This document shows positions 22,887-34,614 of a DNA stretch of 64,000 nt, one piece after another. Source of the DNA: Larix kaempferi (lineage: Eukaryota; Streptophyta; Pinopsida; Pinales; Pinaceae); contig BSBM01001067.1 in assembly GCA_027924585.1 (NCBI GenBank), positions 6,594,501 to 6,658,500 on the forward strand. The letters run 5' to 3'. Every line of letters begins with the position of its first letter. Position 1 is the stretch's first letter. The translations under genes and the position numbers were made by a program. Below the pieces are notes generated by a model that was not told the DNA's origin, searched no databases, and worked only from the letters and a program-made list of their open reading frames with translations.

Positions 22887-25800
22887 TGTTATCACACCAT
22901 AGTAGCAGGGCTACTATTCTTGTACAGCAGATATCTGCACATTCCAGAGCTTCCTTTATTCCAGAGCATGGCTATATATTTTGGATCACTCATGATCAGA
23001 GCAGTACATTATTCAGATATTGTATGACCTTGTGTCAAGGCTGAGCCTTGAGAGTTCAGATTTGATGACTGATGTGACCACTTATCCCATTACAGTTTCA
23101 GTTCAGTGCCTAGAGATGTACTACAGCAGTGTTTCAGATGATGCATGATGATTGCTATTATGATGATGTTGTAAGATCTATGGATATGTTCTCACTGACT
23201 GTGGATTATTAGCTTGTTGATTTAGTCATGATTATAGCATGTGCTTGGTATATTATTCCTGATGTGGCAAACTATTTAAAATGAACTGTAAATCATAAAA
23301 TGGACAATTGCTTGCACTTTTAGGTCATCTAACAAAACTTACTGGTATTTCACCTTACATAGACATGGTCTTTCCCGACACCAGTTGTCTGCTAGTGTAG
23401 GCTCCATATCCACTTGTCTCCATCCATACATGACCTTCCTGTTTGACTTTAAACCCTGACTTGTCTCATTTGACTTTCTGATACTGAGGACTTCCCTATT
23501 TTTCTACCTCTGTGTTTGGACCGCATCCCTGTTTATTTAGTGTCTCGGCTCTGAGTTGGTGACAGAACTTGCCTTTGGTGAGTTGGATTGTAGGCCTAAA
23601 TCATTCTGGTCGGTTGTCCCGATGTTTGGCATTGGCTCGAACTCCCCCTAGTCACTTGAGATGTTGTTGGCTAAAACTGAAAGCTCATGTTCTACCTATG
23701 GAAACTTAATAAATTCGCCCATGGAAACAAAAAAAGGGCAAGAGCAATGAAAAGCTAAAAATACTCCTCGAAGAGTATAAGAAAGGTCCAAAAAACAATA
23801 GTTCTTAAAAGCTATATCTAAACAATTGCTGACCTTGTGAATATATGAAAAACATGCCCTGGATGCAAGCTGCAACTAGTTGTGCTTCTCAGCACATCTG
23901 AAATCCGAAGGGTTATGTAGGCCAAAAGGCCATGGAAATAAAATTGAATGATCCTAATGAACCTGGATCAACTTGATGTAGACATGATGCCTAAGTTGAA
24001 TAAACACTCTCTAAACAACTTATCCATTTGTGAGGCACAGCCATCCCCCGTGTTCTTTTGTCCAGCACAGAGTTTGTAGCTTCCCCCTTTCTCCCAGTCC
24101 AAAGTATTTTGAGTTGAGTTAGACAAGTCAAACCCTTGGCCCAACCTTGCTCCTAGCCTTCATCCTTCACTAGCAGTTTGACCATGTCCAATGGGTGAGT
24201 TTGTCATTTGAACTATGGTGCAAGTAATTTATTATAACAACGGAATATGTTAATATAATTAATGCCACTGAATGGAATTTATACTTTGAGCTTAGCTATG
24301 GGAATGATTAAAGAAGCATTGTCTTAGTCTACTGATGTGATTTATCCTTGATTATATATATTCTTGGGATCCGTGATGATGTGGACCATGTATGGTGATT
24401 ATTGATGATGATTTATGGTCCCACATGTTTGATGATGATATCATATGATGGACATATGATGCAGATGATGTTTGATCCAGTTCAGCAGGTTTATTATTAT
24501 TTCAGATCAGCGGATTATACATTGTCCATATATGGTGGACCCTACAGCTGGCCCATTAGGGCAACCCATGGAGTATGAGTACACATTCCTAGTGGATTTG
24601 GGTCTTCTGGATCCATTGAGACACTTATCATTCAGTTCCGGGCACTTCTGACAGTGATTGATGCAGTTCTACACTTGTTGACCAGATTTGGGGCTGATTT
24701 CCCAGCCTGAGCAGCAGGGGCCCCGAGAGGCCAGTTCACCTAGGGCGCTGATGATGGAGGGGGTGGTCCAGCCACTTGTTATTACCATTTATCCCCCCTC
24801 CCGGAGAGCCTGGTGGGCTCAGATGGACAGCGCTAGCACCCTAGGAGGCAGTTTTGGCACTTTCACAGTTCCCGAGGCAGTTAAAAAATGGGATAAAGTG
24901 GTCACTGAGGAAATCGATTTGGGCAATTGAGGCAAGGTTTTGGCATTTGGTTTTCACAGGGGTCTTCCAGGGTGATCTCACTATCTTCCAGTCAGTTTTC
25001 ACCATGTGGGTATCTTCAGATTGATCACAGGAGGACATTTACTGCTTGACTGTCATGGATTCTGAGGACAGTTTTGGTCATCATTATTATATTGGACATA
25101 TTTTATTATTTTATTGTGCCTTGGGGTGAGCTAGCAAGGATTTATACCTCCTAGCCCCACCATGTGCTTATTTTTCCATGTCCTAGTCATCATGAGGTGG
25201 ATTATTGTACTTTTTACCCCTCTAGTGGGATGACGTCACCCTCCATTGTACCATTTAGTGAGGGCGCTATTGTTATGTTGAGTGATCCATGTGATATTAT
25301 GTTATGGATTCATCCTAGCCATTGATTGTATGATGAGATCTTATAATCTCAACCACTCATTTGATGTAGTATTATGAAGTGGTATAGGGTTTTGGTCTTT
25401 ATTATCATATATAAGGAGGAGACCCCCCATTGTAAAGCTCACCTTTGGAGCTCTGGAATATTGGAATAGAAGATTTTTTGTGGAGCATATCTCTCTTGGC
25501 TTGTGGATTCTCTTGCATATTGAATATAAAGTATCTCTTCTATGTATCATTGTGGATTTTGGTGTTCTTGCTAACCTTTTGACAGGAAAGTCGAATTGGA
25601 GAGAGGAGGGCGACTTTTTGAGGGTTATTGTTGGAGGGATCCACATATTCTCTCTTGGGTTGATCTTGTGACAGGGAGTATCATTATTGTATCTTCGTGA
25701 CATAGTTGATGCTTTCTATTACATCTTTCTACCATTTTCATAATCATCTTGCTTGACTTGTTTCTTTGATCTTGTCTTGTAGGAGGAGGACGATTTGGCT

Positions 25801-27333
25801 ATCTTGGAGAAGGGCGATTTGGTTGGAGCACTTGGATCTCACTCTTGAATATAAACATAGGAGAATGCTATCGACTTGCAAGGTGGCCATAAGCAAATTG
25901 AGGTAAGATCTACAAGGTATGTGCCTCTTTCATCCATTCTATCTCCATTGGTCATAAAACCCTAATTTTGGTATTTTTTTAGATCTACTTAGATCTACCC
26001 TTGCAATTGAAAAGATATTAAGAACCCACCTCTATAGGATCCACCCCTAGTTGGATCTATAGTTTGGTGGTGATTGGCTAAAAATTGACACACCTTTCAA
26101 TGCAAAAAGCCTTCTTGAACCTAAATCGATTTTCCTAAGAGAAGCTTGTTGGGTAAGATCTAGCACATGGGTAGGTGAGATCCCGCTTGATTTGACATCT
26201 AGACACTTGATCACCTATACCCATATCCTTACTTTGGTGAAAACTACCTTGTGGACATCTCTCCATGTTTTGAGGGGTTGAAACCCCCTTTTGATTTTCT
26301 TGGTACCTTAAAACTTAGATCTACTAAGATCTACCCATTAGATTCACTTGAAACTTGGAAGGAACATAGATCGGGGTGCTAACACCCCGGATCTACATTT
26401 TGGTGGCCATTGGACTTGGTTTGGTCCACCAAACCCACTTTTGCCTCTCCTTGAGAAAGTCGCACCCCTTTGGAGTTTTGAGTTGGACCACTTCTAGGAA
26501 GTGGGTGTTGGAGATTTTCGTGGATTTAGAATGCCCATGCCTTGAAACCTAGGTCTAGACTATCCTTTTGTCCCGATATACCTTGGGGATTGCATTCCTT
26601 GTTTTAAGGAATTGTGGTCCACTTTTGGTCATCACTCAAAAAACCTAGATCTAGTAAGATCTAACCATTGGATCACATCCATTTCACTTGACTTGGCTTC
26701 TAGGTGTCCCGATCTACACTTTGACATCTTTCTTGACTCCATTAGCCCACTAAACAAGGCACTAGCCCTTCTCCAAACAAGGCGCACTTCTTGGGATTAG
26801 TGTCAAACCCTAGATCTAGCACATGGGTAATCCTAGAACCAACTCTAACTTGTAGATCTAACCTAGATCTAGCCTATAGTACCATCTTCACACTTAACTT
26901 CACCTTGTGGGCCCACCTAGAACCATTTTACACTTCCCAAGGCAACAAGACCCACTTGTGTAAACACATGGTACTATACTTAATAATCATACCCCATCAA
27001 GTGGCCTAAACCATACATAGGTTGAAACACTAACTATCCATGATACCACCTTCAACCATACCTTAAACATTAGGTCTACTTAGCCTTGCATTGGTTTCCG
27101 TAACTCACCCTTTGAAACCTTTTGCTTAAGACCAATCAACTGTGATTGGGGTATAGGGTCTCCCCCTTGGTCTAGCTATACCTTGACCTAAAGCGAAGAG
27201 TGCCTCGGTTGACGTGACTCCCGCACTTGCATTGGGAACCGTGGCATCTCTTGGGTCACCTCTTTAGTTGCCTAGCTCCTCTACCGTCCCGGATGGGATA
27301 CCTCTAGGGGCAACTACAAGTTGTGTGATAACA
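22887..27333 (+). repeat. 3' LTR (4.45 kb) of the giant-LTR element
   Basis: 4447 bp, shifted 7010 bases from the 5' copy until a one-base deletion in a T-run near 26440. Differences seen by eye include C/A at the position equal to 18246, C/A before the TATA box, C/A in CCCGATMTACC, and three transitions between 27090 and 27230. Confidence 0.95.
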
Positions 27334-28274
27334 GTCCCCTTGGGCAAGAATAGAGCCACGAAATTGCTCTCTAAGGGATTATGCATCCATCATTCTTTCC
27401 CTCTCATGAGTTTAGAGCCACCTGGGCGTTTTCCAGGCATGTCTACTGCGTTTTTCTTCATTCTCCCTGTAGAGAAGTGCGTTTTCGTGTTGTATACCAG
27501 TGGGGAAGAAGGGGAAATCGAATGGGGGATTCAATAGAGACCGTTTTGGGCTGTTGAAGGCTGAGACATTGGGGAAGAAATCGTTTTTCCTCCCGGTGGT
27601 TGTTTGCCCCATTCCACAATCCGTTTTTGGTTAGGAACGTTTTTGAGAAAACCCATGGCCATATTATTTGTAAGATCCCATTGTTTGAATTGTGTATCCC
27701 TGCCCCATGTCTGTGCATGTTGTGTGAGAGAAGAGTATATTGGGTATGGGTTATGGGTACCCATAGCTTTGGCTTGAGCTTGAGAATAAGCATCCATTGC
27801 TCAAGTGTAGCCTGATAAACCCAGTTGGACTGGCTTGGCTGTGATGAAATGGTTAATGGGCTGTGTGTGTGAGCTGGAATGTTCCCTTTCCTTGTGAGAA
27901 TCATGCCCAGCTCGGGGGTGGCCTTCGGACGGACTCAGTATAAGCTGTCGAAGAGCCTATGGCTGGGTGGAACGTTGCAGCGACATAGCTAGTTGCTTGG
28001 GTAGTTGCAAAAATGAAGATAAGTGTTTTTATGCCTCTATATTTACTTCTGCACTATAGTAATTCACTATTGATGTTGATATGTTGTATGCATGAGTAAT
28101 GTGTGTGGATGTCTTAATTTCGCTGTGCATCATAATTGATTTGTTTTACATCTGCACATTCATAATTTTATTTATATGAATCTAACTAGTGGGCTGAGAT
28201 CATGGGAAAGCCCTGAATTTGGCATCATGTACCCTACCATGCATTGGTTGAATGGGTGGGTACGTGACACAAGC

Positions 28275-30024
28275 CTAAGTCAGGCTCCGTAAGGATCTTT
28301 TCTAGAACCATCGTGCTGAGTGCACAACTAACTATAGCTTTGATTCCAACGTTCTATGGGACTCTTAGAATTAGTAGTCCCTTACTCCATCTCACATCCA
28401 CGCCCCTTTGGGATCCATGAGGAATAATCATTACATTTCTTTTTCACAATGTGACCAACAGCCATTTTGATTTTGCATTTGTTCTTCATCTGCTTTTATC
28501 TTGGCCTTTTTCTTTTTATTTCAATTTAGCCTTTTGGCTTGATTTTTCATTTTCTTTAGCCTGTTTCGCTCTTTTTCTTTGGATTTAGCATAAGTCAACT
28601 GATACATGTAATGATGACAGAATGACTTGCTTGGAGCACTAATGGGGACACATTCACACTCCAGAGGCAAGACACAAGTAAACATGGGGGCCTATCAATA
28701 CACACAGGTCACAGTGGGGGAGGAACTCTTTGATCACACTAGTCAAGTCCATAGCCACAGGGCAACCTACTGCATGGATGATACGGATGAATGGAAGGAC
28801 AAGTGACAAGGTGGTGCCAGCAAATAGCGGGGGATGAGCTCTACTGACAAAGGATAATCCTACTGGCAACCATACATCCAAGCACAACACTAACACTAGT
28901 CTATTGTTCCCATTGACATTCAAGAGGATAATGATCACCAGTGATATCACCATAGTAGCTAAGTCTAATCTACTAATATAAGTAAAGAAAACCATAATGT
29001 AACACCCACATACATATACCTGCTCAATCATATACCTTTTGCATCTGTCCCTGATAATACTGGAAAGGCAAGGGAGTCTCATCAGAGACATGAACTGCCA
29101 CTGCTCTGAATAAATCATGACATAGCAAGTCTCCCTCCGGGCTCAGCAAGAGGGTTCATCAACAAAGGGGAAAGGGCACGCTGCTCTAGCATAATGGATG
29201 TACTCAACCACTGATCACTGCTGCAAAAGTATGTTCATCTCAAACGTAGGACTGGCTCTGGGAAAAAAATATAGTTTGCCGCATCATGGTAGACCGGCTA
29301 TTATGGATGTGATAACAGGAAGCATAAACACAATACACAAATAATTACTCCTTCAAATCAACTTTTCATTAACAATTCAAAACTTACAAGAAAACCTCCA
29401 CAACTGTCAAGCTAACAGTCGTATGGTACACCCAAACGAAACAGCTCTGCACACTTACTGAGGAAAAAATCCGCCTGCCAAAACCAAGAAAACTGCCCGC
29501 TGGTCGCTGCCTGCTGTACGACTGGATCTGTCCGTATGACTGACCAGATCCATGTGACTGTACGGATCTGTCATGTATGGACCTACCTGATAGCTGACTC
29601 TGGCTCCTCTCCGACGATCTAACTCTACTCCAGAGATGAATAAAATTGCCTCCCGACAAAACTTGTCTTTGAATGAAATGAATGTGTGTTTTAACCTCTA
29701 TCTTGATCTACTTTTATACTTGAGTTGAAACCCTAATCTACCAAAACCCTAATATCTTGGTGAGATGTACAATTGACAATGGACATTAATCTAAATCACT
29801 ACTGTATAAAAAATACACTTTATTAGACTCAACAACTAAATATAATACTCGCTTGTTTACTAAAGTGAATTACAAAATAGATTTGACTCGAACTACTTCC
29901 AACATGTTTGACACTAAACCTAGGCGAAAGTTCCTATCCGAGCTACAATATTCAACCCTAGCATTGCATGCACTATGCCTTGCTTCCTTTCTTTCCGAGT
30001 AGTGTGGTGCCAAAGAACAGGAAT
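28275..30024. other. No gene seen between the split solo LTR and the small ORF
   Basis: Contains short ORFs on both strands (for example minus 28654-29118 and 29384-29659) without family resemblance. A TGTAACACCC at 28990-28999 is a possible LTR edge, but I found no matching second end. 29520-29585 has inverted GGATCTGTCCGTA-like words. Confidence 0.4.
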
Positions 30025-30261
30025 ATGGAGGCAGTGATTCTTGCAGAGGAGATGGCCGAGGCAAAGAGCAAGCTTGATAAGGTGGCAGACCTCCAGCTGT
30101 GCCATGAAGCTGAGTTTAGAGAGGGCTTCAAGCTTCTCACTGTAATAGAGCTCAATTCAAAGATTAGGGAGGACAATTGGAATGTTCAGAAGCAGAAAAC
30201 CAAACCCAAGACTGTGGAGGAGCAAATGGAATGCTTTCAAGCCAGTGAAGCTGATCTATGA
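30025..30261 (+). CDS. Small hypothetical protein, possible exon or relic (78 aa)
   Basis: ATG at 30025 (MEAVILAEEMAEAKSKLDKV) to TGA at 30259-30261. The product is charged and helix-forming (AEEMAEAKSKLDKVADLQ, REGFKLLTVIELNSKIRED), with heptad-like spacing suggesting a short coiled coil. Codon composition and GC are higher than in the flanking AT-rich DNA, which favours real coding origin. I recognise no family. It may be an exon or retroposed fragment of a host gene, since no promoter or neighbouring exon is evident. The frame is open upstream to 29968 but without a convincing extra start. Confidence 0.35.
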   Translation: MEAVILAEEMAEAKSKLDKVADLQLCHEAEFREGFKLLTVIELNSKIREDNWNVQKQKTKPKTVEEQMECFQASEADL

Positions 30262-30326
30262 GGAGGATTAAGGTCATGCATTACTTCTGGAAGTTCCACA
30301 CCAGGAGTAATTGAGTCGTCAAGTAC

Positions 30327-30435
30327 GACAAAGATGGACAGGGAATATTTCATCCATGACTGCGACATGAAGAAATTTAGAGGTTGTGGAATGCCACAAC
30401 GTGAAGCCCAGTAGTGAGCATGCCTGACACAATGG
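30327..30435 (+). repeat. First copy of a 110 bp dispersed direct repeat
   Basis: Runs from GACAAAGATGGACAGG to GACACAATGG and matches 30778-30888 at roughly 85% by eye. The two copies bracket the foldback MITE and an AT microsatellite. Only the right copy has about the same ends, so this looks like a segmental duplication rather than a transposon terminus. Confidence 0.75.
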
Positions 30436-30447
30436 AGACTATGGATG

Positions 30448-30646
30448 AACCAGCATAGATCCATCTTAACCCCGGATCCACCAAGCAATGAGAGGGATTG
30501 AATTTATTGAGGTATAATTATTTTTACTATTTAACTCCATCTCATTTATTAATTTGGGTAAAAATAATTACACCTCAATGAATTTGATAATTTGATCCCT
30601 CTTGGGTGCTCAGTAGATCCCAGTTTAAGATGGATCTATGCTGGTT
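30448..30646. mobile_element. Foldback MITE of 199 bp
   Basis: The ends are inverted copies: AACCAGCATAGATCCATC at the left, its complement at the right. The inverted similarity extends about 85 bases inward (to the GTAATTATTTTTAC region), leaving a small loop. There is no ORF. Size and structure fit a miniature inverted-repeat transposable element. I could not fix a target-site duplication, so the superfamily is open. Confidence 0.7.
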
Positions 30647-30777
30647 TAATTTTTTTAGATATATATTATATATATATATATAAAACTTGTTTTAATTTAT
30701 TTTTTTACATTTAATATTTATTTAATGCATAACGTTATGGTATGTTATGTACTCATTAGGAAAAACTGATCTCCAAG

Positions 30778-30888
30778 GACAACGAAATGGACAGCGAAAA
30801 TTTCATCCATGACAACGACATGAATAGTTTTAGAGACTGTGGAACGCCACAAATTAAAGCCCAGTAGTGAGCATGCTTGACACAATGG
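30778..30888 (+). repeat. Second copy of the 110 bp dispersed direct repeat
   Basis: Matches 30327-30435, with the same terminal GAGCATGCYTGACACAATGG. Flanks differ completely beyond the repeat. Confidence 0.75.
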
Positions 30889-31875
30889 TTATAAGAGTAA
30901 TATGAAATATCAGCTCTGTTTTATATTGAGAATTTTGTGTAAAAGAAGTATGCTCGGAGGATAGTCCCCCTCCTTCTGTAAAATCAACAGGCAGGCCCCA
31001 GTAAATATAGATAGCTAAACTGTCTTTAACACTTGGTGCAGAATTATTCAGGCCTAGAAGATAGAGTATCTAAAGCAGTCAACGCGAGCTTGTTAACAGG
31101 GGTATTCAATACCCCCACCAAGATTCACATCCCCAGAGACGTTTCGAGTTTCGCCCCTCGTGGACCATCTTAACCATGCAAGCAGGCCATTTGAAGTAGT
31201 TAAGCCAAGTGCAAGTCCTGAACGACTTCGGCATATAAATACCCCCACATGTGGCTTCTTAGCCAAAGGGGGATCTTTCTAGTGTGTTGTAATCCCGCAA
31301 CATTGCATTCTAATATCCTAGGTTAGGATGCAGCACAGTGATAATAGAGTGATCGGCAACTCCAGGGACTTGGCCAGATTTGGAATCTGTGATGTAGCCT
31401 CCCATCCACAACATGCCTTTTGCAGATGGTTCAAGATCACACAACATGCCTTTTGCAGATGGTTCAACTGATCTTGAGGTTAAGAGATTTTTTTTGTGTG
31501 TATATATATATATGTGTGTGTGTGTGAGGGGGGAAGCATCCCTTGGGTTTCTCACAATAAAGGTTTAATTGGGTATATATTTATATATAAAAGCCTACGG
31601 GTTATGGCCAAAATCCCACTCTACATATAATAACCCATTGTGAAAAGCAAAAGGAAGACCCAAGGAAACAGCCTCAAATTCAGATTGGCGAAAAGTGACT
31701 CAGAAAATAAAATTGTAGAAATATATTAACTGGTTGGGCTTCTACTATAGATGAGAAGGTAATGCAACAATGCAGATGACACATTAGTACCATTCAACTT
31801 GAATTTGCGGAGACAGTTATGCTAAACTTAACAAAAGTCTTAAGATCTTAAAACAAAATAAGAAAGAATTCGATG
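30889..31875. other. No exon recognised; likely 3' flank or intron 1 of the minus-strand host gene
   Basis: Contains a 33 bp tandem duplication (31408-31440 and 31441-31473, ACAACATGCCTTTTGCAG...) and a TA/TG microsatellite (31499-31527). If the host exon at 31882-32125 is real, this is intron. I could not find the next exon on the minus strand here. Confidence 0.45.
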
Positions 31876-31881
31876 ACTTAC
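31876..31881 (-). other. Splice donor of host exon 1
   Basis: GTAAGT on the minus strand, matching the plant consensus exactly. It falls exactly where the conserved glycosyltransferase-like motif would otherwise be broken by nonsense translation. Confidence 0.6.
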
Positions 31882-32125
31882 CAGAAAGAGAGAGCTCGTG
31901 GGAAACCAAGAGCACGAGCTTAGACTTCATAAAATCCAAGGCATTGGATGTTCGCACAGTGGATTCGGGAAGATGAATTCTTAACATTTCTTGACGTTTT
32001 TCTTCGGAACCATCGAATGCAGCTCTGAAAATGAGAAAAAAGGCCGTCAAAAGAGATAAGATGAGCAATGACACAAGAATCCACTGTTTCCGAACAGCCA
32101 TCCAGCCCCCTGAAGATTTCCCCAT
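31882..32125 (-). CDS. First coding exon of a host gene, probable glycosyltransferase-like (GT4) membrane protein
   Basis: Starts MGKSSGGWMAVRKQW at ATG 32125-32123. A single N-terminal transmembrane segment follows (about residues 16-34, ILVSLLILSLLTAFFLIF), as in a type II Golgi protein. The exon then reads DFMKSKLVLLVSHELSLSG. That last stretch is characteristic, from memory, of plant UDP-glycosyltransferase/GT4-like proteins, where it is followed by Gly-Pro-Leu-Leu. The exon ends in phase 1 at 31882 with a consensus donor GTAAGT (31881-31876), so the split Gly codon would be completed in exon 2. The frame is undamaged, unlike the surrounding relics. A TATA box lies about 115 bp upstream. 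Later exons were not found; they may lie beyond a transposon-filled intron, or the gene may be a truncated copy. Confidence 0.6.
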
Positions 32126-32235
32126 CCTTTAGTAATTAATGATACTATTGCTCTTATACCTCCTCGGTCTGGGCAAGCAGAAAACCAAATCAACAGCGTG
32201 CACACAACGGGAAACACAACGCGTCAATCCCACCT

Positions 32236-32244
32236 GTATATAGA
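32236..32244 (-). promoter_or_regulatory. TATA box of the host gene
   Basis: TCTATATAC on the minus strand, 111-119 bp upstream of the ATG. Downstream sequence to the ATG is GC-richer than flanking DNA, as expected for a 5' UTR. No other promoter element was identified. Confidence 0.45.
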
Positions 32245-32800
32245 ATTTTAAAAAAGGAAAAACGGGTTTGGCTTCCAGTCATTCCAAATCTTGGCTATAG
32301 CGCGTACAACGTGCAAGATCTTCGTTTCTTCTTCCCCTGCTGTCGCCTCGTGGCATGTTATAACAAATTCTTTACATAATCCCCATTTGCCCTGTATGAG
32401 ATCGTCTTATGTGGATTCTTTGTGTCGGAATCCGATTTTTCATATTGGTGCATATCATAAAAGTGTGAAGTTACCAATTTAAATTAATTTAATTTAATAG
32501 TAATGTACTTAAGTAATTAAGAGTGATCAATGTGATTGTGAGAAACATGTAATGCTCTAGTGATGTTATAAGATAAAGTATATTTTTTTTAGTTTGTAGA
32601 ATCTATGGAGTATTTTTCATCATTATAAGGATGAGTAAATTAGCTTCTATAAAAGTTTGAGATTTTGTCAACACAAGGTTCAAGGTCATTATAATAGTAT
32701 ACTCATTAAATCCTCAACATGTTACTTGCTAGAATTGAACTTGGGTGGGGAGGATACATAATTCCTCTTAACAAAAAATTATTTATATATTTAGGGTATT
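32245..32800. other. Upstream flank of the host exon; no gene seen
   Basis: The first 200 bases are moderately GC-rich (GCGCGTACAACG near 32300) and may be promoter. From 32470 the sequence becomes AT-rich up to the LINE. Confidence 0.45.
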
Positions 32801-34614
32801 ATGGTTTCTGTAGTGGAGGATGAAGGTGTTAGGTTAATGACAACAAGTGTTACACCATAAACTGAGAGATAGACTTAGTCGATTGGGAGAGGTAGAAGCA
32901 CTAAATCCTGAGTCTGTGTTCCAAACTCAGACTAAGCTAATGGAAATTTGGGAGGCTTCTAAGGCTAATAAAGCGTCTCTGAACATTGAGGTGACCGAAG
33001 TTGTAGGATCATCAAATTGAACAAATGGCAACATGATGGAGAAGGTAAGGGCACTTGTGCTACATGCAAAGATATCAGGGTTGGATACGTATCAAATGAC
33101 ATTGAATGCACATGTGGTTGAACTATCTCAATTTAAGGAATTTATCATAACTCTCCCTATCCTTACCCCAAACTTTTCTTTGACATGTCTATCACTATCA
33201 AAGCCACGCCATAAAGAAGATTTGAAGTCCCGAGTAGTTAGAGAGGGTTATAGTGTTCAAGGGGGTGGGTCGACCGATTTTCTGAAGAATAGACAAGGGG
33301 AGGAGCCACAAGTTGAAGCTACAATGTTGGGTGAAGAAAATATATCAAAGGATTCATGAGGGACTAATGTAAGGACTCGATCCATCTGGAAACACAAGGG
33401 CATTCGAGTGCATCCAAATAAGGTTAAGATGGTAGTAGGCATTGGCGTTCAAATTGTAGAGGTGGAGGGGTAGATGGCAATTGCTTTAGTTAGCAAATTT
33501 ATGGGTAAAATCATGGGAGGGGGTACTCTCAAAGGCTAGTTGTCAGCACATTATATCTTGAAGTTTCATCTACTAGTTTGAGGTTGGATTAGCTTAGTTC
33601 TAAAATGTGGGAAGGATGCAAATTTGATTTTAGCAAAAGAATGTATATGAGCACTATCAGGGTTTTACCTAAAGTGATGGAGTCCTAGTTTTGACCCTAG
33701 AAGGAAACCAAACTATACTAAGTATGGGTTTTAATTATTGGTCTTCCCTTGGAGTTGTGGCAAAGTAAAATGCTAGACAAGGTAAGTGATTCCATCAAAC
33801 ATTTTATTACTTTCAAAGAAGGCTAGTCATAAAAGTCAAATAGGATATTGGCTCACATTCTGGTGGAACTTGATCTTAGGGAGGTCCTTTTAACAAATTT
33901 GGATATAGAATGGGGGAATCGAATGTATAACCAAAAACTTGATTATTGGAGATTGCCATTCTGGTGTGGATTTTTCATGCAAGGGGCCATCCAAAGGATG
34001 AATGCTCTCTATCAATGCAAGCTCCAATAGGCATAAGAAGTAGTGGATTAAAAAATCTGAAGTGAGGTGAGGGGATCTTTGGCGTAGGGTATTGAAAGTG
34101 ATGACAAAGGATTCGAGGAAGACACAACATGTCTTGATGCAAGTGTCAGTAAAAAGAGAACAAACTTTGGACAAGATTCAAACAAGTTGGAGATCATAGT
34201 GTTCAAATTGACGTCGGTTTCATAAGGTATGGACTTGCTAGACCTTCTTATATGTTCTCTTGAAGTGAATTGTGGATCCTCGTTTCCTACTAGAAAAGAG
34301 GCACTTGTATCTCTTAAAGAAAACATTATTGTAGGTCTATTTAAACCCATAGTTAAACCTAATGGGTTTTTCGGGTTGGAGGATCAGGTAAGGGAGGAGG
34401 AACCTTCGCATGTACTAGTCACTAGTCCTATTTTGGATGACTCTTCCATGTCTAGAAATGAGCATTATATAGATACTATACAAGGAGAATCGGAAATTGA
34501 ATTGAAAAATGACTTGTGTGAAGATGAAGAGCACTTGCATTCTTTCTCTAATAAGATTTCTAAGAAGAAGAATACTAGAACCCAATTAAAATCCTCCTAT
34601 CTTCCAAGATCTTA
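32801..34614 (+). pseudogene. LINE ORF1 relic (DUF4283-like nucleic-acid binding protein)
   Basis: Broken frames include LRDRLSRLGEVEALNPESVF (about 32864), 33033-33359, and AHILVELDLREVLLTNLDIE (33848-34030). These match the plant LINE ORF1 layout: an N-terminal helical part, a WVLIIGLPLELW motif (about 33720-33760) and a (R)ILVELDL strand before a CCHC knuckle. The knuckle has decayed (PFWCGFFMQGA). A downstream acidic stretch at 34229-34615 (EEPSHVLVTSPILDDS) would be the C-terminal tail. ORF1 proteins coat LINE RNA. Confidence 0.65.

Larger units (their letters stand above)
15877..27333 (+). mobile_element. Giant-LTR non-autonomous retrotransposon (TR-GAG/LARD-like), very young
   Basis: Direct repeats 15877-20324 (4448 bp) and 22887-27333 (4447 bp) have perfect terminal inverted ends TGTTATCACA / TGTGATAACA and the target-site duplication GTCCC (15872-15876, 27334-27338). 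Only about six substitutions and one single-base indel separate the LTRs by eye, under 0.2%, so the insertion is recent. The internal part is only 2.56 kb: a tRNA-Asp-type primer site, one intact gag-like ORF and a non-coding tail. There is no protease, RT, RNase H or integrase. This fits the published classes TR-GAG (terminal repeats with gag only) and LARD (large non-autonomous LTR elements). Enzymes would come from an autonomous gypsy relative. Confidence 0.95.
15421..28269 (+). mobile_element. Probable solo LTR, split by the giant-LTR element
   Basis: The left part (15421-15876) begins TGTAACGTCCCC, a common start for plant gypsy LTRs. The right part (27339-28269) ends TACGTGACA. The 5-mer CAAGC occurs immediately outside both ends (15416-15420, 28270-28274), consistent with a target-site duplication. 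Removing the inserted element leaves about 1387 bp. No primer site or purine tract flanks it and no partner LTR is in the window, so a solo LTR is the simplest reading. The right boundary was found by looking for the 5-mer, so a chance match remains possible. Confidence 0.5.

Noticed and set aside
28990-28999. TGTAACACCC as an LTR start
   Set aside because: No matching end, duplication or element interior could be found.
31310-31555. Minus ORF with THTHIYIYTHKK
   Set aside because: Translation of a TA/TG microsatellite and a 33 bp tandem duplication.
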